Assembly: GCA_024226555.1 (NCBI GenBank)
Contig: JAAELO010000198.1
Span: 86,439-150,438, forward strand
Reading direction: 5' to 3'
Length of the DNA: 64,000 nt
DNA from: Desulfobacterales bacterium
GTDB taxonomy: Bacteria > Desulfobacterota > Desulfobacteria > Desulfobacterales > JAAELO01
Below are positions 44,920-53,637 of the stretch, in pieces (the stretch's first letter is position 1; each line of letters starts with the position of its first letter). Both the position numbers and the translations under genes were made by a program. The notes beneath the pieces are model-generated. The model did not search any database. It saw nothing but the letters and a program-made list of their open reading frames with translations, and was not told the origin of the DNA.

Positions 44920-44950
44920 TTGACCTTTTGCTTTTCTTAAGAGATAGTAG
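44920..44950 (+). promoter_or_regulatory. possible sigma-70 promoter and long leader of the cold-shock gene
   Basis: TTGACC (44920-44925) and TAGTAG (44945-44950) with a 19-base spacer. A start just downstream would give a leader of over 100 bases before the cold-shock ATG, as is common for cspA genes. The leader contains AACCTCGAATTAGGTT. The -10 is poor. Confidence 0.35.
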
Positions 44951-45069
44951 CAAAAACCTCGAATTAGGTTTGGGGTTGTGCGTTTCGTTCTTAAGGAAAA
45001 CTCATCTCATCAAGAGAACCTGAAGTATCGAACTATTATTAAATTTTATAATGTAAGGAATCAGTCAAC

Positions 45070-45270
45070 ATGGCTAACGGAATCGTAAAGTGGTTTAATG
45101 ACTCAAAAGGTTTTGGGTTCATTGAGCAGGAAAGTGGAGATGATGTATTTGTACATCACAGTGGAATAAACAGTTCAGGTTTTAGATCTCTTGAAGAAGG
45201 TGCAAATGTTACATTTGAAATTGAACAGGGACCAAAAGGACCTGCAGCAGTAAATGTAACTCCAGTATAG
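45070..45270 (+). CDS. cold-shock domain protein
   Basis: 66 residues, the standard single cold-shock domain. RNP1 KGFGFI and RNP2 VFVHHS are both intact, with the opening [11 protein letters not shown]. It binds single-stranded RNA/DNA as a chaperone. It is a single-gene unit with a long leader and a strong terminator. Which Csp paralogue it is cannot be told from sequence. Confidence 0.95.
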   Translation: MANGIVKWFNDSKGFGFIEQESGDDVFVHHSGINSSGFRSLEEGANVTFEIEQGPKGPAAVNVTPV

Positions 45271-45279
45271 ATTTATTTT

Positions 45280-45307
45280 CAGACACATCTGCTTTCAGGT
45301 GTGTCTG
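45280..45307 (+). terminator. terminator of the cold-shock gene
   Basis: CAGACACATCTG and CAGGTGTGTCTG form a 12-bp stem with one mismatch and a 4-base loop, 10 bases after the stop codon. Confidence 0.8.
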
Positions 45308-45451
45308 ATAGATCCCCTCAGTATTGACAATTTCAAATCTAACAACTAAATACAGCAGATAGTAATTAAACATTTCTTAAACGATTATGTTTAAATGGTT
45401 TGTCTATTTATGCACAATCTCCTAATATCCCATTAAGGTGCATTTGCACTT

Positions 45452-45466
45452 TGGTATATCATTTGC
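45452..45466 (+). promoter_or_regulatory. candidate sigma-54 promoter of the RND operon
   Basis: TGGTATATCATTTGC: GG, exactly 10 bases, then GC, with TTGC intact, as in TGGCAC-N5-TTGC. It lies 57 bases upstream of the RND start. The CAC part of the -24 element is not conserved. Confidence 0.4.
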
Positions 45467-45522
45467 AGCTCATAACTAAATTTAAAAGTATGATTTCTTA
45501 TTGAGATAAATGAGGTAAAGAT

Positions 45523-48105
45523 ATGAAAGCAAAGGTTATAACTGACTTTTCTATGAAATATCCAAAAAGAGTAACAGCTCTAATGATTGTTATAACCTTA
45601 ATAATGGCTTCACTTATGGTTATGATCAAAGTTGATACTGATCCTGAAAATATGCTATCTGAAGATGAAGCCGTCAGAGTTTTTCACAATAAAGTAAAAA
45701 AAGAGTTCACACTGCATGATATGGTTGTTGTTGGCGTTGTGAATGACAAACATAAAAATGGTATTTTCAATGTTGAATCCTTAAAGAAGATACATGAACT
45801 AACAGCTTTTGCAGCTGGTCTTCAGGATAAAAAAAACGAACAAAAAAGGGTTTTGTCTGAATATATAATAGCCCCTTCCAATGTGGACACCATAGCGCAG
45901 GCTGGACAAGGTCAGGTTCGTTTTGACTGGTTAATGAAAAAAACTCCCAAAACAGAGGAACAAGCCCTTAAAATAAAAGCTATGGCACTATCCAATCCTT
46001 TATTAAAGGGAACAATGGTCGCTGAAGATGGTAAAGCTATAGCAATATATCTGCCAGTGTCTGAAAAGGATTTTTCCTATGAAGTCAGAGAGAGGTTACT
46101 TGAGAGGATTGAAAAATTTGAAGGTGACGATGACAAATTTTATATTACAGGCCTTCCAGTAGCAGAAGATACATTTGGTGTGGAGATGTTTATTCAAATG
46201 GCTGTTTCAGCCCCCCTTGCCATGCTTGCAATTTTTATTCTGATGCTTCTGTTTTTTAAGAGTATAAAACTTATAATTTCACCAATGATAATTGCAGTGG
46301 TTACTGTAATTGTAACCATGGGGCTTTTGATTGGAACAGGAAATACAGTTCATATAATGACTTCAATGATACCCATTTTTTTGATGCCAATTGCCGTTGT
46401 GGATTCTGTCCACATTATCTCTGAGTTTTATGACAGGTATGATAAAAAACTGGGTAAGGTTAAGACCATTGTAAAAGTAATGGAACACCTTTTTAAGCCA
46501 ATGTTGTTTACATCCCTGACATCATCAGCCGGATTCATATCACTTGTAATAACTCCAATTCCACCGGTACAGACATTTGGTCTTTTTGTATCCTTTGGAA
46601 TTATGCTGGCATGGTTTTTAACAATTTTATTTATACCTGCTTATATAATGTTTTTGGATGAGGATAAAATCAGTAAAATTAAAAGGGATGATTCAGAACA
46701 TAAAGATACATTAATGAACAGATTTTTAAAGAGAGTCAGCTTTTTCACATATGACAGAGCAAAATTGATTATTTCAGCTGGTCTTATTCTTTCAACAATT
46801 GCAGTGTACGGCATTACTAAAATTGAAATTAATGATAATCCTGTAAAGTGGTTTAAGAAGAGTCACTCCATAAGAGTATCAGATAAGGTTCTAAACTCTC
46901 ATTTTGGCGGAACATATGGTTCCTACCTTATTCTTGAAGGAAAAAAAGACAGTTTGTCCCTAAAAGAAATTTCGAACATGGTTTTGAAACAAGTCAATGA
47001 TGTCGAATTAAAAAAAGCGATAGATGCGCCTCTTACTAAAGCTTTAAACTCATCAAAGAGTGAAGGTGAATTTTTTACAAAGCTTGAGAAAGAGATTGAA
47101 ACAATTGCAGATGATGCCTCAGATGATGATTATGACAGGTTAATGTCTGTTATTGATGTGACAGGAAGTATAAAAAACAGGTCCGAAATATTTAAGAAAC
47201 CTGATTATTTGAATTATTTGGCGACCCTTCAGAAACATCTTGCAAGCATTGAAGTTGTTGGGAAAAGCAATTCATTAGCTGATGTAGTCAAAAAAGTTTA
47301 TATGGAGCTATTCGAGGGAAAGAAAGAGTATTACAAAATTCCTGATACAAAAAATGGAGTAACTCAAACTCTGATATCTTTTCAAAATAGTCATAAACCA
47401 GATGACCTGTTCCACTTTGTTACACCTAAATATGATAAAGCTGCAGTTTGGGTACAGCTTAATAATGGTGACAACAAGTATATGGAAGAGGTTGTAAAAA
47501 GTGTAGCAGCTTTTATTAAAGATAATCCACCTCCATCTGAGCTTAAAGTTGGTTGGGCCGGCCTTACTTTCTTAAATACAGTCTGGCAGGAGAAGATGGT
47601 TAATGGGATGGTTAATTCATTTTTAGGAAGTTTTATTGTGGTCTTCCTTATGATGGCATTTCTTTTCAGATCACCTGTTTGGGGACTGCTTGCCATGATA
47701 CCACTTTCAATAACAATACTGCTCATTTACGGTGTGATTGGTTTCATTGGTAAAGACTATGATATGCCGATTGCTGTTCTATCATCACTAACTTTAGGTC
47801 TTGCAGTTGATTTTGCCATACACTTTATTGAACGTATAAGAGAGACATATCAGGAAAAAGGGGATCTTAAAGAAACATTTAAAGATCTGTTTGAGGAGCC
47901 AGCAAGAGCGATTACAAGAAATATAATTGTTATAGCAATTGGATTTACACCACTTCTTTTTGCACCACTTGTACCTTATCAGACAGTGGGTGTTTTCTTA
48001 GCTTCAATTATGTTAATATCAGGAATAGCCACAGTTATTTTGATCCCATCAATTGTGAAAACCTTAAGAAATATTTTTTTTAGATATAATAAAAGTGCCG
48101 TTTAA
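45523..48105 (+). CDS. RND/MMPL-type inner-membrane transporter
   Basis: 860 residues with the RND layout: helix 1 at about 17-37, a periplasmic domain, five helices (about 220-390), helix 7 near 420, a second large periplasmic domain and a final five-helix bundle (about 690-850). The typical GLAVDFAIHFIERIRE lies in the second bundle. It is smaller than AcrB-type drug pumps and closer to MmpL/hopanoid-type exporters of lipids. Together with the LolA-like and outer-membrane proteins that follow, it is predicted to move a hydrophobic compound across the envelope by proton motive force. The spacing to the next gene is 13 bases. Confidence 0.87.
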   Translation: MKAKVITDFSMKYPKRVTALMIVITLIMASLMVMIKVDTDPENMLSEDEAVRVFHNKVKKEFTLHDMVVVGVVNDKHKNGIFNVESLKKIHELTAFAAGLQDKKNEQKRVLSEYIIAPSNVDTIAQAGQGQVRFDWLMKKTPKTEEQALKIKAMALSNPLLKGTMVAEDGKAIAIYLPVSEKDFSYEVRERLLERIEKFEGDDDKFYITGLPVAEDTFGVEMFIQMAVSAPLAMLAIFILMLLFFKSIKLIISPMIIAVVTVIVTMGLLIGTGNTVHIMTSMIPIFLMPIAVVDSVHIISEFYDRYDKKLGKVKTIVKVMEHLFKPMLFTSLTSSAGFISLVITPIPPVQTFGLFVSFGIMLAWFLTILFIPAYIMFLDEDKISKIKRDDSEHKDTLMNRFLKRVSFFTYDRAKLIISAGLILSTIAVYGITKIEINDNPVKWFKKSHSIRVSDKVLNSHFGGTYGSYLILEGKKDSLSLKEISNMVLKQVNDVELKKAIDAPLTKALNSSKSEGEFFTKLEKEIETIADDASDDDYDRLMSVIDVTGSIKNRSEIFKKPDYLNYLATLQKHLASIEVVGKSNSLADVVKKVYMELFEGKKEYYKIPDTKNGVTQTLISFQNSHKPDDLFHFVTPKYDKAAVWVQLNNGDNKYMEEVVKSVAAFIKDNPPPSELKVGWAGLTFLNTVWQEKMVNGMVNSFLGSFIVVFLMMAFLFRSPVWGLLAMIPLSITILLIYGVIGFIGKDYDMPIAVLSSLTLGLAVDFAIHFIERIRETYQEKGDLKETFKDLFEEPARAITRNIIVIAIGFTPLLFAPLVPYQTVGVFLASIMLISGIATVILIPSIVKTLRNIFFRYNKSAV

Positions 48106-48118
48106 AAGGGGGTATAAA

Positions 48119-48907
48119 ATGCAAAAACGACTAATGAAAACTATAATAATTTTATCAACGGCTCTATTTACAACAACCTCTTATTCACTGACTGCTGATG
48201 AAATAGTTAAAAAATCGAATCTTGCTTCATACTACTCTGGAGATGATGGAAAGTCCTATGTAAAGATGGATATAAAAGATTCCCAGGGTAGAAAAAGAAA
48301 AAGAGAGCTGATAATACTTCGGAAAGATCTTGAAGAGGGTGGTAAACAACTATTCTATCTTTACTTTAGAAAACCATCAGATGTGAGAAAAATGGTTTTT
48401 CTTGTTCACAAAAATATAAAAACAGATGACTACAGATGGTTATATCTTCCTGCTCTTGATTTAGTGAAAAGAATTGCTGCTTCTGATAAACGTACGAGCT
48501 TTGTAGGTTCAAATTTCTTTTACGAAGATGTCTCTGGAAGGTCTGTTAATGAAGATAAACACGAACTGATCAACACAACTGACAATAGTTATATAGTAAA
48601 AAACACTCCAGTAAATCCAGATTCAGTGGAATTTTCATTTTATACTGTTGAGATCGATAAAAAAACATATCTTCCCCTAAAAGCTGTGTATACAGATAAA
48701 AACGGTAAAGAATACAGAATTGCAGAAGTACTTTCGGTAGAAAATATCAAAGGTTTTGCAACAGTGACAAAATCAAGAATAAAGAATTTAGTCTCAGGTA
48801 GTGAAACTGTAATTAGCTTTTCGAAAGTGAAATATAACCTTGGACTAAAGAAAAAAATATTCACTGAAAGATATCTTAGAAAAGTACCAAGAATTGCGAG
48901 AAAGTAG
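48119..48907 (+). CDS. LolA-like outer-membrane lipoprotein-sorting family protein
   Basis: 262 residues from the ATG at 48119 (AAGGGGG SD). A signal peptide (about 1-23) leads to a beta-rich mature part of the LolA-like type (PF17131-like): TADEIVKKS, then KSYVKMDIKDSQGRKRKREL, FRKPSDVRKMVFLV and RWLYLPALDLVKRIA. LolA-type half-barrels carry acyl chains across the periplasm. It sits between an RND pump and an outer-membrane barrel, so it is the probable periplasmic carrier of that system. A protein of the same type is at 61460. Confidence 0.85.
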   Translation: MQKRLMKTIIILSTALFTTTSYSLTADEIVKKSNLASYYSGDDGKSYVKMDIKDSQGRKRKRELIILRKDLEEGGKQLFYLYFRKPSDVRKMVFLVHKNIKTDDYRWLYLPALDLVKRIAASDKRTSFVGSNFFYEDVSGRSVNEDKHELINTTDNSYIVKNTPVNPDSVEFSFYTVEIDKKTYLPLKAVYTDKNGKEYRIAEVLSVENIKGFATVTKSRIKNLVSGSETVISFSKVKYNLGLKKKIFTERYLRKVPRIARK

Positions 48908-48909
48908 AT

Positions 48910-50169
48910 ATGAGGACAAAGAATGTTATATTAACAGGAATAGTTCTTCTCTTTCAGAGTCTTTATGCCGGAGATTTACAGGATAAGATCTATGATGCTA
49001 CTGGCTTTGAAATAAATGGTTTTATTGATGTGAGACAGGGCTTTCGAACGGTTGATGCTGATAATCAGAAGGACTATTCAATATCAGAGCTTAGAACAAG
49101 ACTTGATGCATTCGGTGAGTTTGATCTTCTAACATTATCTTTGAAAGGAGATTTTGTGGGAGATTCTGTTGATGAAGAAGTAAGGGCCGAATTGAGAGAG
49201 TTCAGCCTTCAGTTTTCTCCTTTTGATGCTCTGGATATAAAACTTGGAAGGTATACCATAACCTGGGGTACAGGTGATCTTGTTTTTATCAATGACCTTT
49301 TTCCAAAAGACTGGGAGTCTTTTTTTACCGGAAGAGATGATGAATATCTTAAAATACCTTCAAATGCTGTAAAAACAAGTTTCTTTTCAGATTTTGTAAA
49401 TGTGGATATAATCTGGTCGCCTATTCATAATGAGTCTGTTTATATAGACGGATCAAGGCTATCATACTGGAATCCGAATACTCAACAAATTGAGGGGATT
49501 AATAACATTATGGAGGATGAAGAGAGAGATAACTACTTCCATGATAGCGAATATGACCTGCGAGTTTCCAAAACCTTTGGAGGAACAGAGATTGCTCTTT
49601 ATAACCATAGTGGATACTGGAAAACACCAGAAGGCTTTAATGCCTCAGGAAATCTAATATATCCAAGGCTTGTTGCATATGGTGCAAGTTTAAGGGCACA
49701 AATACTGGGGGGTATTTTCAATATTGAAGCTGGTTACTATGATTCAAGGGATGATGACAAAGGTGATGATGCATATATTAGAAACAGTGAAACAAGATTT
49801 TTCACTGGATTTGAGAAGGAGCTTGGAAAGCATTTCACAGGGGCTTTTCAATACTATATTGAGTGGATGGATGACTATGAGGAGTATGGAAGTACTGCAG
49901 TAGGTGCCAAAAAAGACGAGGTAAGACATCTATTAACGTTAAGACTAACAAAGCTTTTAATGACTCAGACATTGGTACTTTCTGTTTTTACTTACTATTC
50001 ACCATCAGACAGTGATTTTTATACAAGACCAAAAGTAACTTATAAATACAACGATGATCTGTTGTTTGAGCTTGGAGCGAATGTATTTGGTGGTTCAAAT
50101 GAACACACATTTTTTGGTCAGTTTGAGAAAAATTCCAATGTTTATACAGCAGTTAGATTAAATTTTTAA
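48910..50169 (+). CDS. outer-membrane beta-barrel protein (DUF1302-like)
   Basis: 419 residues. A short signal peptide (about 1-20, LYAGDL) is followed by alternating amphipathic strands and a terminal Phe (VYTAVRLNF), typical of outer-membrane barrels recognised by BAM. The segment LGRYTITWGTGDLVFINDLF resembles a feature of DUF1302/porin-like barrels encoded beside RND pumps. It starts 2 bases after the LolA-like gene. Predicted role: outer-membrane exit or entry of the substrate handled by this operon. Confidence 0.82.
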   Translation: MRTKNVILTGIVLLFQSLYAGDLQDKIYDATGFEINGFIDVRQGFRTVDADNQKDYSISELRTRLDAFGEFDLLTLSLKGDFVGDSVDEEVRAELREFSLQFSPFDALDIKLGRYTITWGTGDLVFINDLFPKDWESFFTGRDDEYLKIPSNAVKTSFFSDFVNVDIIWSPIHNESVYIDGSRLSYWNPNTQQIEGINNIMEDEERDNYFHDSEYDLRVSKTFGGTEIALYNHSGYWKTPEGFNASGNLIYPRLVAYGASLRAQILGGIFNIEAGYYDSRDDDKGDDAYIRNSETRFFTGFEKELGKHFTGAFQYYIEWMDDYEEYGSTAVGAKKDEVRHLLTLRLTKLLMTQTLVLSVFTYYSPSDSDFYTRPKVTYKYNDDLLFELGANVFGGSNEHTFFGQFEKNSNVYTAVRLNF

Positions 50170-50175
50170 AGTGCA

Positions 50176-50445
50176 GGGAATCTCTAATAACCGCCTATAA
50201 AACTTTAGTTTTGTTTGTTTTAATCAAACTACTTATCGTTGTTTTATAAACCAAAACAACTGAGTATGTTTAAAAGAACAAAAACAACAGAATTATTATG
50301 AAAAAAAACTGTTGTATGTTAACAGAATTAAAGCTTTTTTATAAACGAATCCGCTCGTTATTTTTTCTAATGCAGAGATTTTATAAAACTGAAAGCTTTT
50401 ATAAACGCTGTATTACAATCAAAATTCTAATTATTAGAGATTCCC
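50176..50445. repeat. dispersed MITE-like element, copy 13 (longest)
   Basis: 270 bp, GGGAATCTCTAATAACCGCC (arm 2) to TTCTAATTATTAGAGATTCCC (arm 1). It contains the GTTGTTTT/AAAACAAC hairpin (50238-50260), CGAATCCGCTCG and the TTATAAAA/TTTTATAA hairpin. No target duplication. It fills the gap between the barrel gene and the DUF2892 gene, whose ATG lies one base after it. Confidence 0.92.
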
Positions 50446-50446
50446 T

Positions 50447-50629
50447 ATGATTATTAGTGATTATATACAAACAATAGCAGGTAGTTTTATTTTAATAAGC
50501 TTAGTTCTTGGATATTTTATACATGAATATTTTTATTTCTTTACATTTTTTGTAGGTTTAAATCTGTTTCAATCTGGTATTAGTGGTTTTTGCCCACTCG
50601 CAAAGATTTTAAAGAGAATGGGGTTATAA
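50447..50629 (+). CDS. DUF2892 small membrane protein
   Basis: 60 residues with two hydrophobic helices (about 5-22 and 28-46) and the ending GISGFCPLAKILKRMGL, which is diagnostic for DUF2892 (the YgaP-type membrane tail). In other bacteria such tails are fused to rhodanese domains; here it is free. Its ATG is one base after the end of a repeat element, and AGAGA within that end, 6 bases upstream, is the only SD. Confidence 0.87.
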   Translation: MIISDYIQTIAGSFILISLVLGYFIHEYFYFFTFFVGLNLFQSGISGFCPLAKILKRMGL

Positions 50630-50660
50630 AAAAGGCAGGTAATAAGCAATCTGCCTTTTT
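50629..50660. terminator. bidirectional terminator
   Basis: AAAAAGGCAG and CTGCCTTTTT form a perfect 10-bp stem with A-run and T-run flanks, so it can work in both directions. It lies exactly between the convergent DUF2892 and DUF3365 genes and overlaps the stop codon of each. Confidence 0.88.
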
Positions 50661-51588
50661 ACTCATTTTGTTCTGCAAGTTTTCTTATTTTTTCTTCAGA
50701 GTAGTGTTCCTCCATACATTTGTCACAAACACCATGGCTGAATTCAGCATCAGAATGTTCAGATATGAAAACCTCAAGTTTATTCCAATATCCCTTATCA
50801 TCACGGATCTCTTTGCAATGCATGCAGATTGGGACAATACCACTAAGTGTATTTACACGATCAATCTCAGCTTCAAGGTTTTTATTTGATTCCTCCAAAC
50901 GATGTCTCTCTTTAACCAGTAACATGCCGCCTGTTAAAATCAGAAAAATTCCAATAAAACCTGCAATTAAATATCCTGAAATTAATGATATATTTCCATA
51001 TGTTTCTGAAAAATATTGCAATGTGACACTAATTCCACCTCTAATGTCTCCTTCTACATAACCCTGTTTTTGATGACATGACAAACAGTTTTTACCCACT
51101 TTTAATGGAGCCATATATCTGAAAAATGATGTTTTGTTATCATAAAAGAAACCACCTCTCTCTTTTGCTCCCTTCTCAAATGATAATAACCACTTTTTTT
51201 CCCATTCTGTTGCTTTATTTTGGGGACGGATCGGTTTTAAACTTGTTATGTGAAACTGAATTCTATATTTGTTTTTAGATGCGATTTCAGAAATCTGTCT
51301 TGTCATATATGCAGGATTTACTTTTGTAAGTTTAATCCCTTTATCTGTAGAGATTTCTCTAAGCTCAGGGTCAAGATATTTGTTAATTATTGATTTGTTT
51401 GTAATTGGTACATAAACACCATTATGACTTGCATTCCAGGCTCTGGTTATTACTAACTGCTGGAAAAAAGCTTTTGCTGTTTCAAATGCTAACCTCCTAT
51501 TCTCTTTTTTCTCATTAAGAATACTAAAAGTTAGTGATGTTCCAACAACAAAGGTCCACATAATTATAACCAGGATTACTCTTTTCAT
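50659..51588 (-). CDS. DUF3365 haem-binding membrane protein with Cys-rich C-terminal signalling tail
   Basis: 309 residues from MKRVILV at 51588 (AGGAGTG SD; the longer frame start is not supported). A helix at about 3-22 is followed by a periplasmic DUF3365/Tll0287-like domain with a covalent haem site CLSCH (about 170). A second helix (about 200-225) and a coiled coil lead to a tail beginning GIVPICMHCKEIRDDKGYW and ending HGVCDKCMEEHY. This tail is often found on response regulators of Desulfobacterota. The protein probably passes a redox or gas signal from the periplasm to the cytosol; the output partner is unknown. Confidence 0.85.
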   Translation of the reverse strand: MKRVILVIIMWTFVVGTSLTFSILNEKKENRRLAFETAKAFFQQLVITRAWNASHNGVYVPITNKSIINKYLDPELREISTDKGIKLTKVNPAYMTRQISEIASKNKYRIQFHITSLKPIRPQNKATEWEKKWLLSFEKGAKERGGFFYDNKTSFFRYMAPLKVGKNCLSCHQKQGYVEGDIRGGISVTLQYFSETYGNISLISGYLIAGFIGIFLILTGGMLLVKERHRLEESNKNLEAEIDRVNTLSGIVPICMHCKEIRDDKGYWNKLEVFISEHSDAEFSHGVCDKCMEEHYSEEKIRKLAEQNE

Positions 51589-51835
51589 AGGCACTCCTAT
51601 AAAAAAAAGATTGTCAAACTTCAAGATCATCGGTTTGAAAATTTGATTTATCATTTTAAGAAAGGAAAACTTTGATATTTATTTTAGTATAAATTCAGTA
51701 TTTATTCCAGTTTGTATGTAAATATAGAACATTTTTTTATATCCCACAAATGGGTGATGTAAGTTTAAAAAGCTTTTGTTATGTTTATATGAGAATTAGA
51801 ATACTAATCAAAAGATAACGAAAGGAATCAAAACT

Positions 51836-52282
51836 ATGGATTTTTTAAAAATGACGGCACCATGTGGTCTTGATTGTTTTAATTGCCATTTTTTTCTTGC
51901 TCATGAAGATGAAAATGAGATGAAAAAAGTTGAAGCTTTGGCGGAAAGATTTAATTTTGAAGCAGATAAAATGCTCTGCAAGGGTTGCCGAAGTCATGAT
52001 GGTAAAATCCCCCTTCAGATGCATATTTATGGGGAAAAACATTTCTGTGCTGCCTATGAGTGTATTAAGAAGAAAGGATTGGATTTTTGCTACGAGTGTG
52101 ATGATTTTCCATGTGATAACCTTCATCCCTATGCAGATCAGGCCGAGAATCTTCCCCATAACTATAAAGTATTCAATCTTTGCCTGATAAATAAAATGGG
52201 TCTTGAGAAATGGGCTAATGAGAAATCAAAAGATGTAAGGAATGACTACTATAATAAACCCTGGTCTCTATCAGAGCGATAA
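51836..52282 (+). CDS. DUF3795 family Cys-rich protein
   Basis: 148 residues, cytosolic. The opening MTAPCGLDCFNCHFF, the middle CKGCRSHDG, and CAAYECIKKKGLDFCYECDDFPCDNL give the Cys pattern of DUF3795, which probably binds zinc or an iron-sulfur cluster. Function unknown; frequent in anaerobes. AAGGA lies 9 bases before the ATG. The next gene begins within 14 bases of its stop. Confidence 0.82.
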   Translation: MDFLKMTAPCGLDCFNCHFFLAHEDENEMKKVEALAERFNFEADKMLCKGCRSHDGKIPLQMHIYGEKHFCAAYECIKKKGLDFCYECDDFPCDNLHPYADQAENLPHNYKVFNLCLINKMGLEKWANEKSKDVRNDYYNKPWSLSER

Positions 52283-52295
52283 ATTAAAGGTTCCC

Positions 52296-52823
52296 ATGGG
52301 ATATTCGATTGAGCTATATTTTGAAAAACAGTTTGATGAAAAAATACTATTATTGTGGAATAAGCTAAAAGAGCTTGGATTGCCATCAGTTTTTAAAGAT
52401 ATAAACAGTAAACCTCATTTAAGTTTAGCTGTTCTTGAAAATATTGATGAGAACAAAGTTTCAGAAGCTTTTGATACTTTTATCAAAAACTATACATCTT
52501 TTGAATTGGATTTTAATGAGATTTCTTTGTTTGAGGGTTTAGAAAATGCTGTTTATCTGGCTCCTGCCAGAAATACAAATCTTTTTCATTTTCAGAGAGG
52601 TTTGTATGATCTTTTAAAGAATTTAGGCTTCAAAGTTTTAGAAAGATATAAACCTGATAATTGGATACCCCATGCTTCTCTTTCCAAAGAGTTATCAAAT
52701 GAGAATGCTATAAAAACTATTGAGATATGTAAGAATTTCGATCTAACAGGAAAAGTAAATGTGATTGAAGCCGGCATTATCGAGTTTAGGCCGAGAAGAG
52801 AAATTTTTAAACATTTCCTTTAA
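52296..52823 (+). CDS. 2H phosphoesterase / 2'-5' RNA ligase-like protein
   Basis: 175 residues from the ATG at 52296. Two HxS motifs, KPHLSLA (about 42) and IPHASLSKE (about 128), form the 2H active site. The family includes RNA 2',3'-cyclic phosphodiesterases. The start is preferred over an upstream frame start (52242) because AAAGG lies 5 bases upstream and the fold begins with GYSIELYFE. The sequence AAAGGTTCCCATG resembles an element terminus joined to the start codon. Confidence 0.82.
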   Translation: MGYSIELYFEKQFDEKILLLWNKLKELGLPSVFKDINSKPHLSLAVLENIDENKVSEAFDTFIKNYTSFELDFNEISLFEGLENAVYLAPARNTNLFHFQRGLYDLLKNLGFKVLERYKPDNWIPHASLSKELSNENAIKTIEICKNFDLTGKVNVIEAGIIEFRPRREIFKHFL

Positions 52824-52834
52824 TTTAGACAGGA

Positions 52835-52964
52835 GGGAATCTCTAATAACTGATCTTTTTGCGAAACACATCGTTATATCAAAAATAAAACTGTAGTAAA
52901 ATCAACCCGTTGTTTTTTGTTATGCCTTGTTTTTCATCAAAAAATCTAATTATTAGAGGTTCCC
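52835..52964. repeat. dispersed MITE-like element, copy 14, inserted in a Shine-Dalgarno sequence
   Basis: 130 bp, GGGAATCTCTAATAACTG (arm 2) to TCTAATTATTAGAGGTTCCC (arm 1), the inverse of copy 13233. It is flanked by AGGA at 52831-52834 and 52965-52968. The right AGGA continues as AGGAGTGATATG and is the SD of the methyltransferase gene. Confidence 0.95.
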
Positions 52965-52973
52965 AGGAGTGAT

Positions 52974-53597
52974 ATGAACTATTATACATATTTTTCGAAG
53001 CAGGCCAGAAAACCAAGCGGACTTTTTGGAAGATTCTTCATGAAAAAGCTATTTGAAAAGGGAAACATGGAACTTAATTCCCATGTTTATGAAACACTGG
53101 CCTTTGGTAAAAATGATAATATTTTAGAGATCGGTTTTGGACCTGGATTGTTCATGAAAAAGATTGCAGATTCACTTACAGATGGATTTATTGAAGGTGT
53201 TGATTTTTCAGAAACCATGGTAAATATTGCTAAGAAAAGAAACAGATCACATATTAAAACCGGTAAAGTAAAAATTCAGTCCGGTGATTTTAATAACGTT
53301 TCATATGCTGCAAATAGTTTTGAAAGAGTATTTACTGTTAATACTATATATTTCTGGCAAAACCCTTCTGAAACAGCCTCTAAAATTTTTGAGATTCTAA
53401 AACCAGGTGGGAAAGTTGTTGTTGGCTATCATTCAAAGGAGGATATGGAAAATTCACCTCTAAATAAAGATGTATTTAAATACTACGCAACTGAAGATGT
53501 TGAAGAACTTTTCACTAACGCAAATTTTAAAGATGTAAAAACAATCACAAAAAAGATAGCAGATAAAAGCTGTTATTGCTGTATCGCTACAAAATAG
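52974..53597 (+). CDS. class I SAM-dependent methyltransferase
   Basis: 207 residues. The SAM-binding motif ILEIGFGPGLFMKKIA (about 50-65) and EGVDFSETMVNIAKKR are visible, followed by a Methyltransf_11 core (FERVFTVNTIYFWQNP, FEILKPGGKVVVGY). The substrate is unknown. The SD AGGAG is rebuilt by the flanking duplication of a repeat element inserted immediately upstream, so expression may now depend on promoters in or beyond that element. Confidence 0.88.
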   Translation: MNYYTYFSKQARKPSGLFGRFFMKKLFEKGNMELNSHVYETLAFGKNDNILEIGFGPGLFMKKIADSLTDGFIEGVDFSETMVNIAKKRNRSHIKTGKVKIQSGDFNNVSYAANSFERVFTVNTIYFWQNPSETASKIFEILKPGGKVVVGYHSKEDMENSPLNKDVFKYYATEDVEELFTNANFKDVKTITKKIADKSCYCCIATK

Positions 53598-53637
53598 TTT
53601 TTTGCTCCTTGCACTTTCCATATGGGATATGTTAAAG

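Noticed and set aside
50590..50889. 99-residue open frame on the plus strand
   Set aside because: It overlaps the terminator and runs antisense to the DUF3365 gene; it is a shadow frame.
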